Of a stretch of 44,007 nucleotides of DNA, positions 1 to 8,059 are shown piece by piece. The position numbers and the translations under genes were made by a program. Positions within the stretch are counted from its first letter, which is position 1. Every line of letters begins with the position of its first letter. The stretch comes from Actinomycetota bacterium (GTDB lineage: Bacteria; Actinomycetota; Thermoleophilia; Gaiellales; Gaiellaceae), in the NCBI GenBank assembly GCA_003139545.1, contig PLJC01000016.1, positions 72,040 to 116,046 of the forward strand. Reading direction: 5' to 3'. The notes beneath the pieces were generated by a model. The model ran no database searches and had not been told where the DNA came from. It saw only the letters and a list, made by a program, of their open reading frames with translations.

Positions 1-208
1 CCGCCAGGGTCTTGTTGTGGGCGATGACGAGCGCCGGCCTCCCGACCTCCTCGATCGTCCAAGCCATCGTCGCGGTCTTGCCGGTGCCGGTCGCGCCGAC
101 GAGCGTCTGGAACCGCTCGCCTGCACGAAGCCCGGCCGAGAGCTCGCCGATCGCGCGCGGCTGGTCGCCAGTCGGGCGGTAATCGACGGAGGTTTTCAGC
201 TCGGCCAT
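1..208 (-). CDS. uvrB: UvrABC system protein B, N-terminal part (runs off the window)
   Basis: This is the first ~69 codons of UvrB, the DNA-damage verification helicase of nucleotide excision repair, which is loaded by UvrA and recruits UvrC. Reading leftward from the ATG at 208, the protein begins [20 protein letters not shown], the usual UvrB opening with the Q-motif-like TGDQPRAI. The Walker A GATGTGKT follows at about residues 38-45, then [11 protein letters not shown] (motif Ia). The rest of the gene lies beyond position 1. A -10-like TACCCT lies 9 nt upstream, so the message may be leaderless. The assignment is secure despite truncation. Confidence 0.93.
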   Translation of the reverse strand, partial: MAELKTSVDYRPTGDQPRAIGELSAGLRAGERFQTLVGATGTGKTATMAWTIEEVGRPALVIAHNKTLA

Positions 209-217
209 CGGAGACAC

Positions 218-223
218 AGGGTA
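218..223 (-). promoter_or_regulatory. Candidate -10 box of uvrB (leaderless arrangement)
   Basis: TACCCT on the minus strand is separated from the uvrB ATG by 9 nt, which would place the transcription start at or next to the start codon. No Shine-Dalgarno sequence fits in this space. It belongs to a series of similar sites across the window. No convincing -35 was identified. Confidence 0.35.
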
Positions 224-230
224 ACGACGG

Positions 231-794
231 CTACCCCTTCAAACCCAGCTGGCCCGGATACGTGCGGCGGTAGATGCCCTTCAGGCGCTCGACCCGCGAG
301 ACGTACGCGCGCGTCTCCGGGAACTGCACCGGCTCGTGTTTCGCGAGCCAGCGGTCGACGTTCTCCTGCCCCGCGTTGTACGCCGCCAGGGCGGTGCGCT
401 CGTCGCCGTGGTACTTGTCGAGCAAGTGCCTGAGGTACCAGGCGCCATAGCGGACGTTGATCTCCGGCTTGTAGAGATCGGAGACGACGAAGCGCGACCC
501 GCCCGTGCGGATGGCGATCCCTTTGGCGGTCGTCGGCTGGAGCTGCATGAGGCCGAGCGCGCCGGTGGGAGAGCGCGCGTCGGTGTTGAACTTGCTCTCT
601 TCCTCGATCACGGCCGCGAGCAGCGCGGGATTGAGGCGGTAGTTCGCAGCGTGGCCGCGGACGATCGACGCATACCGCAGCGGGAACCACAGGCGCGCCC
701 ACCACGGCGGTTCCGTTCGCTGGAGGTAGAGAAACGCGCCGATGGCGGCAGCGACGACGGCGCCCACGAGCGTGAGCCGCCTCAGCGCATGCAC
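231..794 (-). CDS. Lytic transglycosylase, Slt70/SLT-domain family, membrane-anchored
   Basis: This 187-residue protein has an N-terminal hydrophobic anchor (about residues 7-25, rich in Val/Ala/Leu) followed by an SLT domain. The catalytic Glu lies in [16 protein letters not shown], and the family motifs [10 protein letters not shown] and [11 protein letters not shown] follow. Such enzymes cleave the MurNAc-GlcNAc bond of peptidoglycan with formation of 1,6-anhydro-MurNAc, acting outside the membrane. The GTG start at 794 overlaps the end of coaE by 13 nt, so the gene is the last of the rpsA-coaE-slt operon. The length is typical of short actinobacterial and firmicute SLT proteins. No substrate-specific domain is visible. 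Confidence 0.88.
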   Translation of the reverse strand: MHALRRLTLVGAVVAAAIGAFLYLQRTEPPWWARLWFPLRYASIVRGHAANYRLNPALLAAVIEEESKFNTDARSPTGALGLMQLQPTTAKGIAIRTGGSRFVVSDLYKPEINVRYGAWYLRHLLDKYHGDERTALAAYNAGQENVDRWLAKHEPVQFPETRAYVSRVERLKGIYRRTYPGQLGLKG

Positions 795-1342
795 AGTGCC
801 TCGAACACCTTCCCGACGAACGCGTCGAGATCCTCGAGCGATCCGTCGTTCACGAACGCGTAATCCGCGCGTCGAACCTTCTCGTCGTCCGGCAGGAGCC
901 GCGCCTCACGCTCGGCAAGCCCCGTTCGCCGCTCCTCCCGCACCTCGGGCGGGGCGGTGACGACCACCACGGCGTCGAACCGGCTCTCGCCCCCGGTCTC
1001 GTACAGCAACGGCACCTCGACCACCGCGAGCGGTGCGTCGACGGACGCCAGCCAGGCGTCGGCCGCCGCCCGCGTCTTCGGATGGAGCAGTTGCTCGAGC
1101 CAGTCGAGCTCGGCGCGATCGCGGAAGACGATCTCGCCGATCCGGCCGCGGTCGTCGACCGCAGCGTCGCCCCAGCGCTCTCGGATCGCGGCCCGAACCT
1201 CCGCGTCGTCCGCGAGCAGGTCATGCACGATCTCGTCGGCAGACAGTGTGGCGGCGCCGTATCGCGAGAACGCCTCGAGCGCCTCGCTCTTCCCTGCCGC
1301 GATGCCGCCGGTGATCGCGACCGCGAGCGGCCGCCGAGCCAC
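782..1342 (-). CDS. coaE: Dephospho-CoA kinase
   Basis: CoaE phosphorylates the 3'-hydroxyl of dephospho-CoA, the final step of CoA synthesis. The 186-residue protein has the P-loop ITGGIAAGKSEAL near the N-terminus (about residues 10-22), the family motif LSADEIVHDLL, and LAVVEVPLLYETGGESRFD, where CoaE proteins have VPLLFE. The GTG start at 1342 overlaps the rpsA stop by one base (TAGTG), so translation is probably coupled. rpsA-coaE adjacency is common in Actinomycetota. Length is slightly shorter than the usual ~200 residues but no motif is missing. Confidence 0.93.
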   Translation of the reverse strand: MARRPLAVAITGGIAAGKSEALEAFSRYGAATLSADEIVHDLLADDAEVRAAIRERWGDAAVDDRGRIGEIVFRDRAELDWLEQLLHPKTRAAADAWLASVDAPLAVVEVPLLYETGGESRFDAVVVVTAPPEVREERRTGLAEREARLLPDDEKVRRADYAFVNDGSLEDLDAFVGKVFEALCMR

Positions 1343-2706
1343 TATTCGGCGGAGGGCTCGGCTTCCGAGTCGGCCTCGGCCGGCTCTGCCGAAGCCTCGG
1401 GGACAGCCGTCTCATCCGCCGCCTCGACGGCAGCCGGCTCTTCCGGTGCCTCGACGGCAGCCGGCTCTTCCGGTGCTTCGACCGCAGCCGGCTCTTCCGG
1501 TGCCTCGACCGCAGCCGCCTCGTCCGTGAAGACGTCCTCGGAGAGATCGATCGCCGGCGGAGCGGCCTCTTCGCCGGGCTTCGGCTGGAGGGGCATGCCG
1601 TCCTCGACGCGCTTCAGCGACAGCGACAGCCGCCGCCGTTCCGCGTCGACCTCGAGAATGCGGACCTTCACGGTGTCGCCCTGCGACACGACCTCGCGCG
1701 GATTCTCGACGTGGTGCTGCGCGAGCTCCGAGATGTGCACGAGGCCTTCGACGCCCGGGAGGATCTCGACGAACGCGCCGAACGTGACCACCTTCGTCAC
1801 CTTGCCCTCGACGACGTCGCCCTCCTGATAGCTCTCGAGCACCTGCTGCCACGGATCGGTCTGCGTCTGCTTGAGCCCGAGTGAGATTCGCTGGCGGTCG
1901 CGGTCGATGTCGAGCACCTTGACCTCGACCTTCTGGCCGATCTCGAGCACTTCGGACGGATGGTTGACGTGGCTCCACGACAGCTCGGAGATGTGGATAA
2001 GGCCGTCCATCCCCTCGAGGTCGACGAACGCACCGAAGTCGACGATGTTCGAGATCGTCCCTTCGACGACGTCGCCCGGGTTGAGCCGGTCGAGGATCGC
2101 CTGCCGCATGTCCTTGCGCTCGTCCTCGAGGACGGCGCGGCGCGAGAGCACGACGTTGTTGCGAGAACGATTGAGCTCGATCACCTTGCAGCGAAGCTCT
2201 TGCCCGAGATACTCGTCGAGATCCTGCACGCGGCGGATGTCGACGAGCGAGGCGGGCAGGAACCCGCGCACGCCGAGATCGAGGATGAGGCCACCCTTGA
2301 CGACCTCGATGACGCGGCCGTTGACCGGCTGGCCTTGCTCGTACGCTGCCTCGATCGCCTTCCAGGCGATCTCGAAGCGCGCGCGCTTCTTCGACAGGAT
2401 CAGGCGCCCTTCGGCGTCCTCCTTCGTCATCACGAGCGCAGCGATCTCGTCGCCGACCGACACCTCGTCGGCCGGATTCACCGACCGGCGGATGGAGAGC
2501 TCGCTGACCGGGATGACGCCTTCCGACTTGTAACCGATATCGACGAGCACCTCGTCCTTGTCAACACGGACGACGGTGCCGTTCACGACCTCGCCCTCGT
2601 TGATGGTCGGGAAGGTCGACTCGTAATCGGGAATCAGCTCGCCGTCGGGACCGGTCGTCCAGACGCCTTCTTCGAGCCGCGGGTCGCTGATGGTGTCGTT
2701 AGCCAT
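1342..2706 (-). CDS. rpsA: 30S ribosomal protein S1
   Basis: S1 binds mRNA on the small ribosomal subunit. The 454-residue protein carries four S1 (OB-fold) repeats, starting near NEGEVVNGTVVRVDKDEVLV, then GQPVNGRVIEVVKGGLILDL, then GDVVEGTISNIVDFGAFVDL, then GDVVEGKVTKVVTFGAFVEI. The last two have the RNA-binding-competent FGAF and HISEL signatures. This four-domain form is the usual actinobacterial S1. The C-terminus is a low-complexity acidic tail with a tandem EEPAAVEAP repeat. The ATG at 2706 has no Shine-Dalgarno sequence, and a TATACT -10 box lies 12 nt upstream, suggesting a very short leader. It is the first gene of rpsA-coaE-slt. Confidence 0.96.
   Translation of the reverse strand: MANDTISDPRLEEGVWTTGPDGELIPDYESTFPTINEGEVVNGTVVRVDKDEVLVDIGYKSEGVIPVSELSIRRSVNPADEVSVGDEIAALVMTKEDAEGRLILSKKRARFEIAWKAIEAAYEQGQPVNGRVIEVVKGGLILDLGVRGFLPASLVDIRRVQDLDEYLGQELRCKVIELNRSRNNVVLSRRAVLEDERKDMRQAILDRLNPGDVVEGTISNIVDFGAFVDLEGMDGLIHISELSWSHVNHPSEVLEIGQKVEVKVLDIDRDRQRISLGLKQTQTDPWQQVLESYQEGDVVEGKVTKVVTFGAFVEILPGVEGLVHISELAQHHVENPREVVSQGDTVKVRILEVDAERRRLSLSLKRVEDGMPLQPKPGEEAAPPAIDLSEDVFTDEAAAVEAPEEPAAVEAPEEPAAVEAPEEPAAVEAADETAVPEASAEPAEADSEAEPSAE
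1421..1518. repeat. 30-bp tandem repeat in the 3' end of rpsA
   Basis: About three and a half copies of a 30-bp unit, differing at only a few positions, encode the peptide repeat EEPAAVEAP(A) in the S1 acidic tail. The near-identity at DNA level, including at silent positions, points to recent slippage expansion. The copy number is likely to vary between strains. Confidence 0.8.
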
Positions 2707-2718
2707 AGAAGCCGGGCA

Positions 2719-2724
2719 GTATAG
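2719..2724 (-). promoter_or_regulatory. Candidate -10 box of rpsA
   Basis: TATACT on the minus strand, preceded by GGGC, lies 12 nt before the rpsA ATG. A start site about 7 nt downstream would leave a leader of only some 6 nt without a ribosome binding site. No clear TTGACA-like -35 was found at 17 nt. Confidence 0.45.
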
Positions 2725-2791
2725 CCCTAGGCTTGTAGACGCCTTCGGCCCTCCCTTGTTAGGTGTTGCAACACGGATACGCTGGAGCCGA

Positions 2792-3217
2792 GTGGACGAG
2801 CGCTACCCGATCGGAGACACGGAATCGGTGTCCGTCGCAGTCTTGCGACACGACGCCGGCGAGGGCTACCGGGGCTGGTCGGTCGCGGTCGGGCTGCGCG
2901 GCGGAGAGGCCACCGTTCACGTGCCCGGCCACTACCCGGGTGTCCTGGCGGGGCGGCTCCGAGCCGCCGACGTGCGCTTCGTCGTGGGCGCGCGCCTCGG
3001 TCGCGACGAGTACCTGGACCTCACCGCGCTCGTGCGGGACGGCCAGGAGTCGCTCGCGCTCTCATCAAGCGCCCGCTCGCCGGTTCGGGTCACGGTGGAA
3101 GTGCCGCGCGAAGAGCTCAATGCCCTGGCGCGGCTGCTGGATAGGGCACAGCAACTGATCGAAGAGCTTCGCCAGGGCCTGGGGCTCGTGCCTGACTCGG
3201 TCCCTGACGCGTTCTAG
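2792..3217 (+). CDS. Hypothetical protein, 141 residues
   Basis: No family is recognised. The GTG start at 2792 follows GGAG by 4 nt; an in-frame ATG at 2690 would overlap rpsA and is unlikely. The N-terminal two thirds read as alternating beta strands (SVSVAVLRHD, RGWSVAVGLRGGEATVHVPG, VRFVVGARLGRDEYLDLTAL, VRVTVEVPREEL). A terminal helix ALARLLDRAQQLIEELRQGL follows, which could dimerise. No signal peptide, Cys cluster or catalytic motif is seen. It is transcribed away from rpsA and ends one base before the polA stop codon, in a convergent arrangement. Probably a real cytoplasmic protein given third-position GC and start context. Confidence 0.7.
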   Translation: MDERYPIGDTESVSVAVLRHDAGEGYRGWSVAVGLRGGEATVHVPGHYPGVLAGRLRAADVRFVVGARLGRDEYLDLTALVRDGQESLALSSSARSPVRVTVEVPREELNALARLLDRAQQLIEELRQGLGLVPDSVPDAF

Positions 3218-5809
3218 TTACTTCTTCGCTTCGTTCCAGTCGTCGCCGGCGCCGACGTCAGCGGCCAGTGGCGGGTCGAGCGGGTACGCGTCGCACATCT
3301 CCTTGCGCACGAGCTCTTTGATCGTCGAGACCTCCGCGTCCGGCGCCTCGACGAGCAGCTCGTCGTGGACCTGCAGCACGAGGCGCGAACTGCGGCCTTC
3401 GTCACGCAGCCGGCGGTGGATGTTCACCATCGCGATCTTGATGATGTCCGCCGCCGTCCCCTGCATGACCGAGTTGACCGCCAGGCGCTCGCCGAGCCCT
3501 CGCGTCTGACGGTTCGACGCGCGGATCTCCGGGACCGGCCGTCGCCTGCCGAGCAGCGTCGTCACGTAGCCGTCGCGCTCGGCCTGCTCGATCGTGCGCT
3601 GGATGAAGTCCTGCACGAGCGGGAAGCGCGCGAGATACGTGTCGATGTACGTCTGCGCCTCGTCGCGCGGAATCTCGAGGTTCTCCGACAGACCGAAAGC
3701 GGAGATGCCGTAGATGATCCCGAAGTTCACCATCTTCGCGATGTTGCGCTCGTCCTTCGTCAGCGTCGCCTGGTCTTTGCCCAGCACCTCGGCTGCGGTC
3801 GCCGCATGGATGTCCTCGCCGCGCGCGAACGCCTCGCGCAGCTTCGGCTCGCCCGACACGTGCGCGAGGATCCGCAGCTCGACCTGGGAGTAGTCCGCCG
3901 ACACGAGCCTGTGTCCGGATTCGGCGACGAACGCGCTCCGGATCTCCCGCCCCAGTTCGGTCCGGATCGGGATCGCCTGGAGGTTCGGGTTCGAGGTGGA
4001 GAGCCGGCCGGTCGCGGCCACCGCCTGGTTGAAGTGCGTGTGCAGGCGGCCGTCGTCGCCGATGAGCGTGGGCAACGGGCCGAGGTAGGTGTTGACGAGC
4101 TTCGTGACCTCACGCCAGTCCTCGATCACCTCGACGATCGGATGCTCGTCCCGGATCGTGCGCAGCACGCGCGTATCGGTCGAGTAGCCCGTCTTGCCCT
4201 TGCGCCCCGGCGTCAGCTTCAGATCGTCGAAGAGCACACGCGCGACCTGTTGCGTCGATCCGAGCATGAACTCCTCGCCCGCGAGCTCGTACGCGCGCGA
4301 CTCGAGCTCCTCGACCCGGTCCGAGAGCCGGGCGGTGATCTCGCCCATTCGATACGTGTCGATCTTGACGCCCGCGTCCTCCATCGCCGCGAGGACCGCC
4401 GTGAGCGGCAGCTCGATCCGGTCGTACAGCTCCTCGCTCCCCCGCTCGCGGAGCCGCGCCCGGAGCAGCGGCGCGAGCCGGCGCGGAACTTCCGCGCTCC
4501 GCACGAGCGCGGCCGTCTCCTCCTCGGCCGCCGGCTCGGGGATCGCCTCCACGCCATACTCGGCAGCAAGATCGTCGAGCTCGTAGCCGGGCCGGCCCGG
4601 CTCGATCAAGTACGCAGCGATGAGCGTGTCCTCCGCCGGAAGTTGTGTGACGCGCGGGAGATCCTTGTAGTCGTGTGCCGTGATCAGCGTTTCGCGGAGA
4701 GCGAGACCGAGATCGTCAGGGAGGGGCGCGACGAGCACGGGTTCACCTTCACGGGCGACCGCAACGCGGTCGCCTCCAACTGCGACTGAGACGGATCCGA
4801 CAAGCTTCGGCAACTCATCGACGACCTCCCACGCAACACCTGTCCCGGCAACGATCTTCTCTACGGAAGGAAGTGCTTCGTCGAGCGTGTCGATGCGGTT
4901 GAGCAGGCCGCGGAACTCGAAGCGCCGGAACATCTCGCGCAGCTGCGACCGGTCCGGCGGCGCGAGGACGAGCTCGGCCGGATCGCAATCGAGCTCCAGG
5001 TCGCGGCGCATGGTCGCGAGCTCCTTCGACGTGCGCGCGTCGTCCTCGTGCTCGGTCAGGTTCTTGCGCCGGCCGGGTGAAAGCTCGTCGAGATGCTCGT
5101 ATACGCCGTCGAGCGACCCGTACTGCGCGACGAGCTGGCCTGCGGTCTTGTCGCCGATTCCCGGGACGCCCGGGATGTTGTCGGAGGTGTCGCCCTTGAG
5201 CCCGATGAAGTCGGGGATCTGGTCGGGCCTGATGCCGTAGCGCGCCTCGACGCGTTCCGGTGTGTAGACCTGCACGTCGCTGACGCCGCGCGGCGTCATC
5301 ATCAGGCACACGTTCTCGGACACGAGCTGGAACGCGTCGCGATCCGTCGACACGACGCACGTGCGCACGCCGGCCTCGTCGGCGCGAGTCGCGAGCGTGG
5401 CGATCACGTCGTCGGCCTCCCACCCCTCGAACTCGAGGTTGCGGTACCCGAAGGCCTCGACGATCGGCCGGAAGAACGGGAACTGCTCACGCAGGAGGTC
5501 CGCCATCGGCCGGCGGCCTTCCTTGTAGACGACGTCGGCGGCCTCGGCTACGGCAGCGCGGTGGACCGGCCGCGTATCCCAGGCGACGGCAACGCCCTTC
5601 GGCTTGTAGTCGCTCAGGAGCTTGAACAGCATGTTCGTGAACCCGAGCAGCGCGTTCGTCGGGAAGCCCTCGGTCGTGGCGAGCTCCTCCGGCAGGGCGA
5701 AGAACGCCCGGTACGCGAGGTTGTTGCCGTCGACGAGGAAGAGGTCAGACTCGCGCGCGGGGCCGTCGTCCAGCTCCAGCTCGAGCCCGGTGAGAGTCTT
5801 CGGCGACAT
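3218..5809 (-). CDS. polA: DNA polymerase I (5' nuclease + polymerase, inactive 3'-5' exonuclease domain)
   Basis: Pol I fills repair gaps and removes RNA primers. The 863-residue protein starts with a FEN1-type 5' nuclease domain (LFLVDGNNLAYRAFFALP near residue 23, FEGWEADDVIATLA, STDRDAFQLV, and the helix-hairpin-helix GVPGIGDKTA). The middle domain (about 320-470) lacks the DxE and Tyr residues of a DEDD exonuclease, so proofreading is probably absent, as in many actinobacterial and Thermus-type enzymes. The polymerase domain has motif A SADYSQVELRILAHVS, motif B RNIAKMVNFGIIYGIS and motif C LVLQVHDELLVEAP (about 810-823). The ATG at 5809 sits 6 nt after a TAGACT -10 box, so the transcript may be leaderless. 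Confidence 0.95.
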   Translation of the reverse strand: MSPKTLTGLELELDDGPARESDLFLVDGNNLAYRAFFALPEELATTEGFPTNALLGFTNMLFKLLSDYKPKGVAVAWDTRPVHRAAVAEAADVVYKEGRRPMADLLREQFPFFRPIVEAFGYRNLEFEGWEADDVIATLATRADEAGVRTCVVSTDRDAFQLVSENVCLMMTPRGVSDVQVYTPERVEARYGIRPDQIPDFIGLKGDTSDNIPGVPGIGDKTAGQLVAQYGSLDGVYEHLDELSPGRRKNLTEHEDDARTSKELATMRRDLELDCDPAELVLAPPDRSQLREMFRRFEFRGLLNRIDTLDEALPSVEKIVAGTGVAWEVVDELPKLVGSVSVAVGGDRVAVAREGEPVLVAPLPDDLGLALRETLITAHDYKDLPRVTQLPAEDTLIAAYLIEPGRPGYELDDLAAEYGVEAIPEPAAEEETAALVRSAEVPRRLAPLLRARLRERGSEELYDRIELPLTAVLAAMEDAGVKIDTYRMGEITARLSDRVEELESRAYELAGEEFMLGSTQQVARVLFDDLKLTPGRKGKTGYSTDTRVLRTIRDEHPIVEVIEDWREVTKLVNTYLGPLPTLIGDDGRLHTHFNQAVAATGRLSTSNPNLQAIPIRTELGREIRSAFVAESGHRLVSADYSQVELRILAHVSGEPKLREAFARGEDIHAATAAEVLGKDQATLTKDERNIAKMVNFGIIYGISAFGLSENLEIPRDEAQTYIDTYLARFPLVQDFIQRTIEQAERDGYVTTLLGRRRPVPEIRASNRQTRGLGERLAVNSVMQGTAADIIKIAMVNIHRRLRDEGRSSRLVLQVHDELLVEAPDAEVSTIKELVRKEMCDAYPLDPPLAADVGAGDDWNEAKK

Positions 5810-5815
5810 GCACCG

Positions 5816-5825
5816 AGTCTAAGGT
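5816..5825. promoter_or_regulatory. Overlapping divergent -10 boxes for polA and the LarA-like gene
   Basis: The 22-bp gap between the two divergent start codons contains TAGACT on the minus strand (5821 to 5816), 6 nt before the polA ATG. It also contains TAAGGT on the plus strand (5820 to 5825), 6 nt before the ATG at 5832. The two hexamers share two bases, so both promoters could not easily be occupied at once. The upstream promoter parts would lie inside the opposite genes. Confidence 0.35.
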
Positions 5826-5831
5826 CCGCGC

Positions 5832-7334
5832 ATGCCCCGGATCCCGCTACTCGCAGGCACGAAGCTCGTCATCGCGGCCGCTCCGGACGACGCGATCGTG
5901 CTCCGTCCGCCGGCGCCGGGCGCAGGCATCGCGGACGTCGGCGCCGCGGTACGCGACGCCCTCCGCTTCCCGCTCGAAGGAGAGCCGCTCGAGGCGCTCG
6001 TGCGCCGACGCGGGCGAGCGACGATCGTCATCGAGCCGCCCGCACTGCCGATCCCGGGTAGCGCGGCAGATCCGCGCCAGCTTGCGATCGGCGCGGTGAT
6101 CGACGAGCTCGAGCGGCTCGGAATCCCGAGCGGCTACCAGACGATTCTCGTCGCGTGCGGCCTTGCGCGGCGGACGACGCAGCGCGAGCTCGAAGGGTTC
6201 GTCACACGCGACCTCGCCCGCCGTTTCCACGGTCATGTCGTCATCCACGACGCCGAGGACCCCGAGCTTGCCGTGCTCGATGACTCGTCTCAGCCGGCGC
6301 TCCGGGTGAATCGCGCGCTCGTCGAGACCGAGCTCGTCCTCGTCGTGAGCGCCGCTGAGACGGTGCTGCACGGCGGGCCTGCCACGCTGCTCGGAGCGGC
6401 GGATGCCCATGCACAGCGTGCGGCCGGTGCATATTCGCTCCTCGAGACGAGCGCGTCGCAAGGCTGGCACCTCGGTCTCGCGCTCGAGCGGGCGCTCGCC
6501 CGCCGGCTGCCGGTGATCGGCGTCTCGCTCGTGCTCAACCATCCGCGCACCTCCGGCGCGCTCCGCGGCTATCCGTACGACCCCGAGGCGGTCGAACGCG
6601 TGGCGAGATCGCCGCTCCGCCACGTCTTCGCCGCGCTGCCCGACCGCGCGCGGCGCGAGATCCTGCACACGCTCCAGACCGAGGTGACCGCCGCGGCGGC
6701 GTTTGCGGGACCACCGTCCGTCGCGCACGCCGAAGCGCTCCTGCGCGCGGTCGAGCTTCGCCGGGCGGAGCTCGACGGGCCGCTCGACGCGATCGTCATC
6801 GGCGTGCCGGGAACGACCCCGTACCTGCCGCGGGAAGGGCCGAACCCGCTGCTGGCGGCGTATCTCGGCCTAGGCCTCGCTCTGCGCCTGTGGCGGGACG
6901 CGTTTCCGGTGGTCGACGGTGGCACCGCCATCCTCGCCCACCGTTTCACGCGCACGTTCGCGCACCCCACGCAGACGCCGTATCGCCCGTTCTTCCATGC
7001 GGCGCGCATCGGCCGCGACCCGGAGATGCTCGCCGAGGCTGAGCGCGCCGCCGCGTCCAACCCACGAGGCATCGCGGACTATCGCAACGGCCGCACCGTG
7101 CACCCGCTGTTGCCGTTTCGCGACTGGAACGCGTGCCAGCCTGCACTCGGGCGTCTCGGCGCTGTCCTCGTCGCCGGCGCGGCCGACGCCACCGCCGTCC
7201 GGCAGCTCGGCTTCGTTCCCGTGCACGGCATCGGCGCCGCGCTCGACCTCGCCCGTGGACGCACGAGCGGCACGCCGCGCATCGGCTTCCTCCTCAGCCC
7301 GCCCTACTTCCCGCTGCGCGTCGGTGGAGCTTAG
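5832..7334 (+). CDS. LarA-like (DUF2088) protein lacking the nickel-pincer lysine
   Basis: This 500-residue protein has the two-domain layout of nickel-dependent lactate racemase (LarA, COG3875). An N-terminal part reads RFPLEGEPLEALVRRRGRAT then IVIEPPALPIPG and TILVACGLARRTTQRELEGF. A C-terminal part includes PLDAIVIGVPGTTPYLPREG. Where LarA has the GTHRP histidine, this protein has CGLARRT (about 109-115). Where LarA has the GFSGGxKxxxPG lysine that binds the pincer cofactor, it has HGGPATLLGA (180-189), which keeps a His but has no Lys. Racemase activity with the known cofactor is therefore unlikely. No larB, larC or larE lies nearby. AAGG precedes the ATG by 7 nt. The gene is divergent from polA and overlaps the livF stop. 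Confidence 0.7.
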   Translation: MPRIPLLAGTKLVIAAAPDDAIVLRPPAPGAGIADVGAAVRDALRFPLEGEPLEALVRRRGRATIVIEPPALPIPGSAADPRQLAIGAVIDELERLGIPSGYQTILVACGLARRTTQRELEGFVTRDLARRFHGHVVIHDAEDPELAVLDDSSQPALRVNRALVETELVLVVSAAETVLHGGPATLLGAADAHAQRAAGAYSLLETSASQGWHLGLALERALARRLPVIGVSLVLNHPRTSGALRGYPYDPEAVERVARSPLRHVFAALPDRARREILHTLQTEVTAAAAFAGPPSVAHAEALLRAVELRRAELDGPLDAIVIGVPGTTPYLPREGPNPLLAAYLGLGLALRLWRDAFPVVDGGTAILAHRFTRTFAHPTQTPYRPFFHAARIGRDPEMLAEAERAAASNPRGIADYRNGRTVHPLLPFRDWNACQPALGRLGAVLVAGAADATAVRQLGFVPVHGIGAALDLARGRTSGTPRIGFLLSPPYFPLRVGGA

Positions 7335-8059
7335 ATCTCGCCGAGATATGTCTTGCGAACCTGCGGGTTCTGCGCGAGCGCCTTCGCGTCGTCGGCGAGC
7401 GCGACCGTTCCCGTCTCGAGCACGTAGCCGCGATTCGCGACGTGCAGCGCCATGAGCGCGTTCTGCTCGACGAGGAGAATCGACGTTCCCTGCTTGTTGA
7501 CCTCGACGATCGTCTCGAAGATGCGCTCGACGAAGATCGGTGCGAGCCCCATCGACGGCTCGTCGAGCATGAGCAGCGTCGGCCTCGCCATGAGCGCGCG
7601 CCCGATGGCGCACATCTGCTGCTCGCCGCCGGACATCGTCCCCGCTTTCTGTGTCCGCCGTTCGGCCAGACGCGGGAAGAGCGTGAAGACACGCTCCATG
7701 TCCTCACGGATCGCGCCACGGTCGGAACGCTGGAACGCGCCCATCTCGAGGTTCTCGGTCACGCTCATGCGCGGGAAGAGCTTGCGGCCCTCCGGCGACT
7801 GGGCAATCCCTCTCTTGACGATCGAGTGCGGCGCGTCGTGCGTGATGTCGCGGCCCTGGAACGAGATCGTTCCTTTGCGCGGATGGTTCAGCCCGTTGAT
7901 CGAACGAAGCGTCGTCGATTTGCCGGCGCCGTTGGCGCCGATGAGCGTGACGATCTCCCCCTCGCGCACTTCGATGGAGATCCCTTTCAGCGCCTGGATG
8001 GAGCCGTAGTACGTCTCCACGCCCTTCAGCTCGAGCAGCATCGCCGGCTGTGCGCTCAC
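7331..8059 (-). CDS. livF: Branched-chain amino acid ABC transporter ATPase LivF
   Basis: One of two nucleotide-binding subunits of a LivFGHMK high-affinity importer for Leu/Ile/Val or related substrates. The 242-residue protein has Walker A GANGAGKST, signature MSGGEQQMCAIGRAL, and Walker B LLMLDEPSMGLAP with the LivF-typical SMGLAP. It overlaps livG by 4 nt (start at 8059) and is last in the operon. Its stop overlaps the stop of the convergent LarA-like gene. The family often carries other substrates (urea, amides), so specificity is not proven by sequence. Confidence 0.93.
   Translation of the reverse strand: MSAQPAMLLELKGVETYYGSIQALKGISIEVREGEIVTLIGANGAGKSTTLRSINGLNHPRKGTISFQGRDITHDAPHSIVKRGIAQSPEGRKLFPRMSVTENLEMGAFQRSDRGAIREDMERVFTLFPRLAERRTQKAGTMSGGEQQMCAIGRALMARPTLLMLDEPSMGLAPIFVERIFETIVEVNKQGTSILLVEQNALMALHVANRGYVLETGTVALADDAKALAQNPQVRKTYLGEI

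Noticed and set aside
3365..4789. Long open frame antisense to polA (and similar ones antisense to rpsA, livM, dnaJ and others)
   Set aside because: These are shadows of GC-rich codon use. They are Arg/Asp-rich, have no family motifs, and the opposite strand carries a clear conserved gene.
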